Shown piece after piece: positions 63,952 through 64,000 of a stretch of 64,000 nucleotides of DNA. The translations under genes and the position numbers were made by a program. The number at the start of each line of letters is the position of its first letter. Positions within the stretch are counted from its first letter, which is position 1. The notes beneath the pieces were generated by a model that was not told the origin of the DNA, searched no databases, and saw nothing but the letters and a program-made list of their open reading frames with translations. Source of the DNA: DATBGO01 sp963695645 (GTDB lineage: Bacteria > Actinomycetota > Actinomycetes > Streptosporangiales > Streptosporangiaceae); the NCBI GenBank assembly GCA_963695645.1, contig CAVOHC010000010.1:194481-258480 (forward strand), written 5' to 3'.

Positions 63952-64000
63952 ACAGCTACCCGTTTACGTCCTCGACATTGACCACCGCAGCGAGCACGCC

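Overview
The window is 64 kb of high-GC actinobacterial chromosome. Four observations point to a filamentous, Streptosporangiales- or Trebonia-like actinomycete: very strong GC bias at third codon positions; frequent GTG starts and leaderless genes; the conserved order prfB, ftsE, ftsX, smpB, ssrA; and a 180-kDa-type NAD-glutamate dehydrogenase. Genus cannot be fixed from sequence alone. There are no rRNAs, tRNAs, CRISPR arrays, transposases or integrases. The one RNA gene is tmRNA. A striking feature is the number of GC-rich tandem repeat arrays, at least a dozen, many built on the ends of genes.

Layout. 1-8.7 kb: acetoacetyl-CoA synthetase (5' end outside the window), giant glutamate dehydrogenase, peptide release factor 2, and a tiny zinc-ribbon membrane protein. 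8.8-13.8 kb: ftsE-ftsX-smpB, a penicillin-binding-protein-like protein that has lost all three catalytic motifs, and ssrA with a perfect 20-bp terminator stem. 13.9-21 kb: a degraded accessory stretch with VOC proteins, a UvrA-like ATPase, truncated PPOX and VOC fragments, a frameshifted AraC regulator, a frameshifted ECF sigma factor with its YCII partner, a cupin and a hotdog thioesterase. 21.7-25.8 kb: a complete polyamine-type ABC importer (ATPase, lipoprotein, two permeases). 26-28.4 kb: an arginase-fold protein with altered metal site and a DUF4389 membrane protein.

28.7-48.3 kb is the most interesting part. It holds a Rieske oxygenase, an acyl-CoA dehydrogenase, a DAO-type FAD oxidoreductase with a cupin, a phytoene-desaturase-like FAD oxidoreductase, a BetI-like TetR regulator, a second polyamine-type ABC importer and a class III aminotransferase. 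Interspersed are a polysaccharide deacetylase, an acyl-CoA desaturase, an L,D-transpeptidase and a frameshifted NDP-forming acyl-CoA synthetase. Three copies of a 20-bp operator (TTGACTGA, two variable bases, GTTCAGTCTA) and one weaker copy lie upstream of the acyl-CoA dehydrogenase/DAO pair, the FAD oxidoreductase/TetR pair, the binding protein of the second importer, and the aminotransferase. In three cases the operator covers the -10 box of a recognisable promoter. I infer one TetR regulon for import and oxidative breakdown of an amine or quaternary-ammonium compound. The substrate is unknown.

48.4-60.6 kb: a purple-acid-phosphatase-like enzyme; a YCII/SRPBCC/ArsR/VOC group with a clear ArsR promoter-operator and an 11-copy repeat in its leader; small membrane and flavodoxin proteins; a large polytopic membrane protein; an acyl-CoA ligase with a cupin; a GNAT; an F420-type reductase; a LysR regulator; and an agmatinase-type ureohydrolase. 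60.6-64 kb looks plastic: a RHH/PIN toxin-antitoxin pair, a truncated pentapeptide-repeat protein, a lower-GC orphan membrane protein and the 3' remnant of a second ECF sigma factor.
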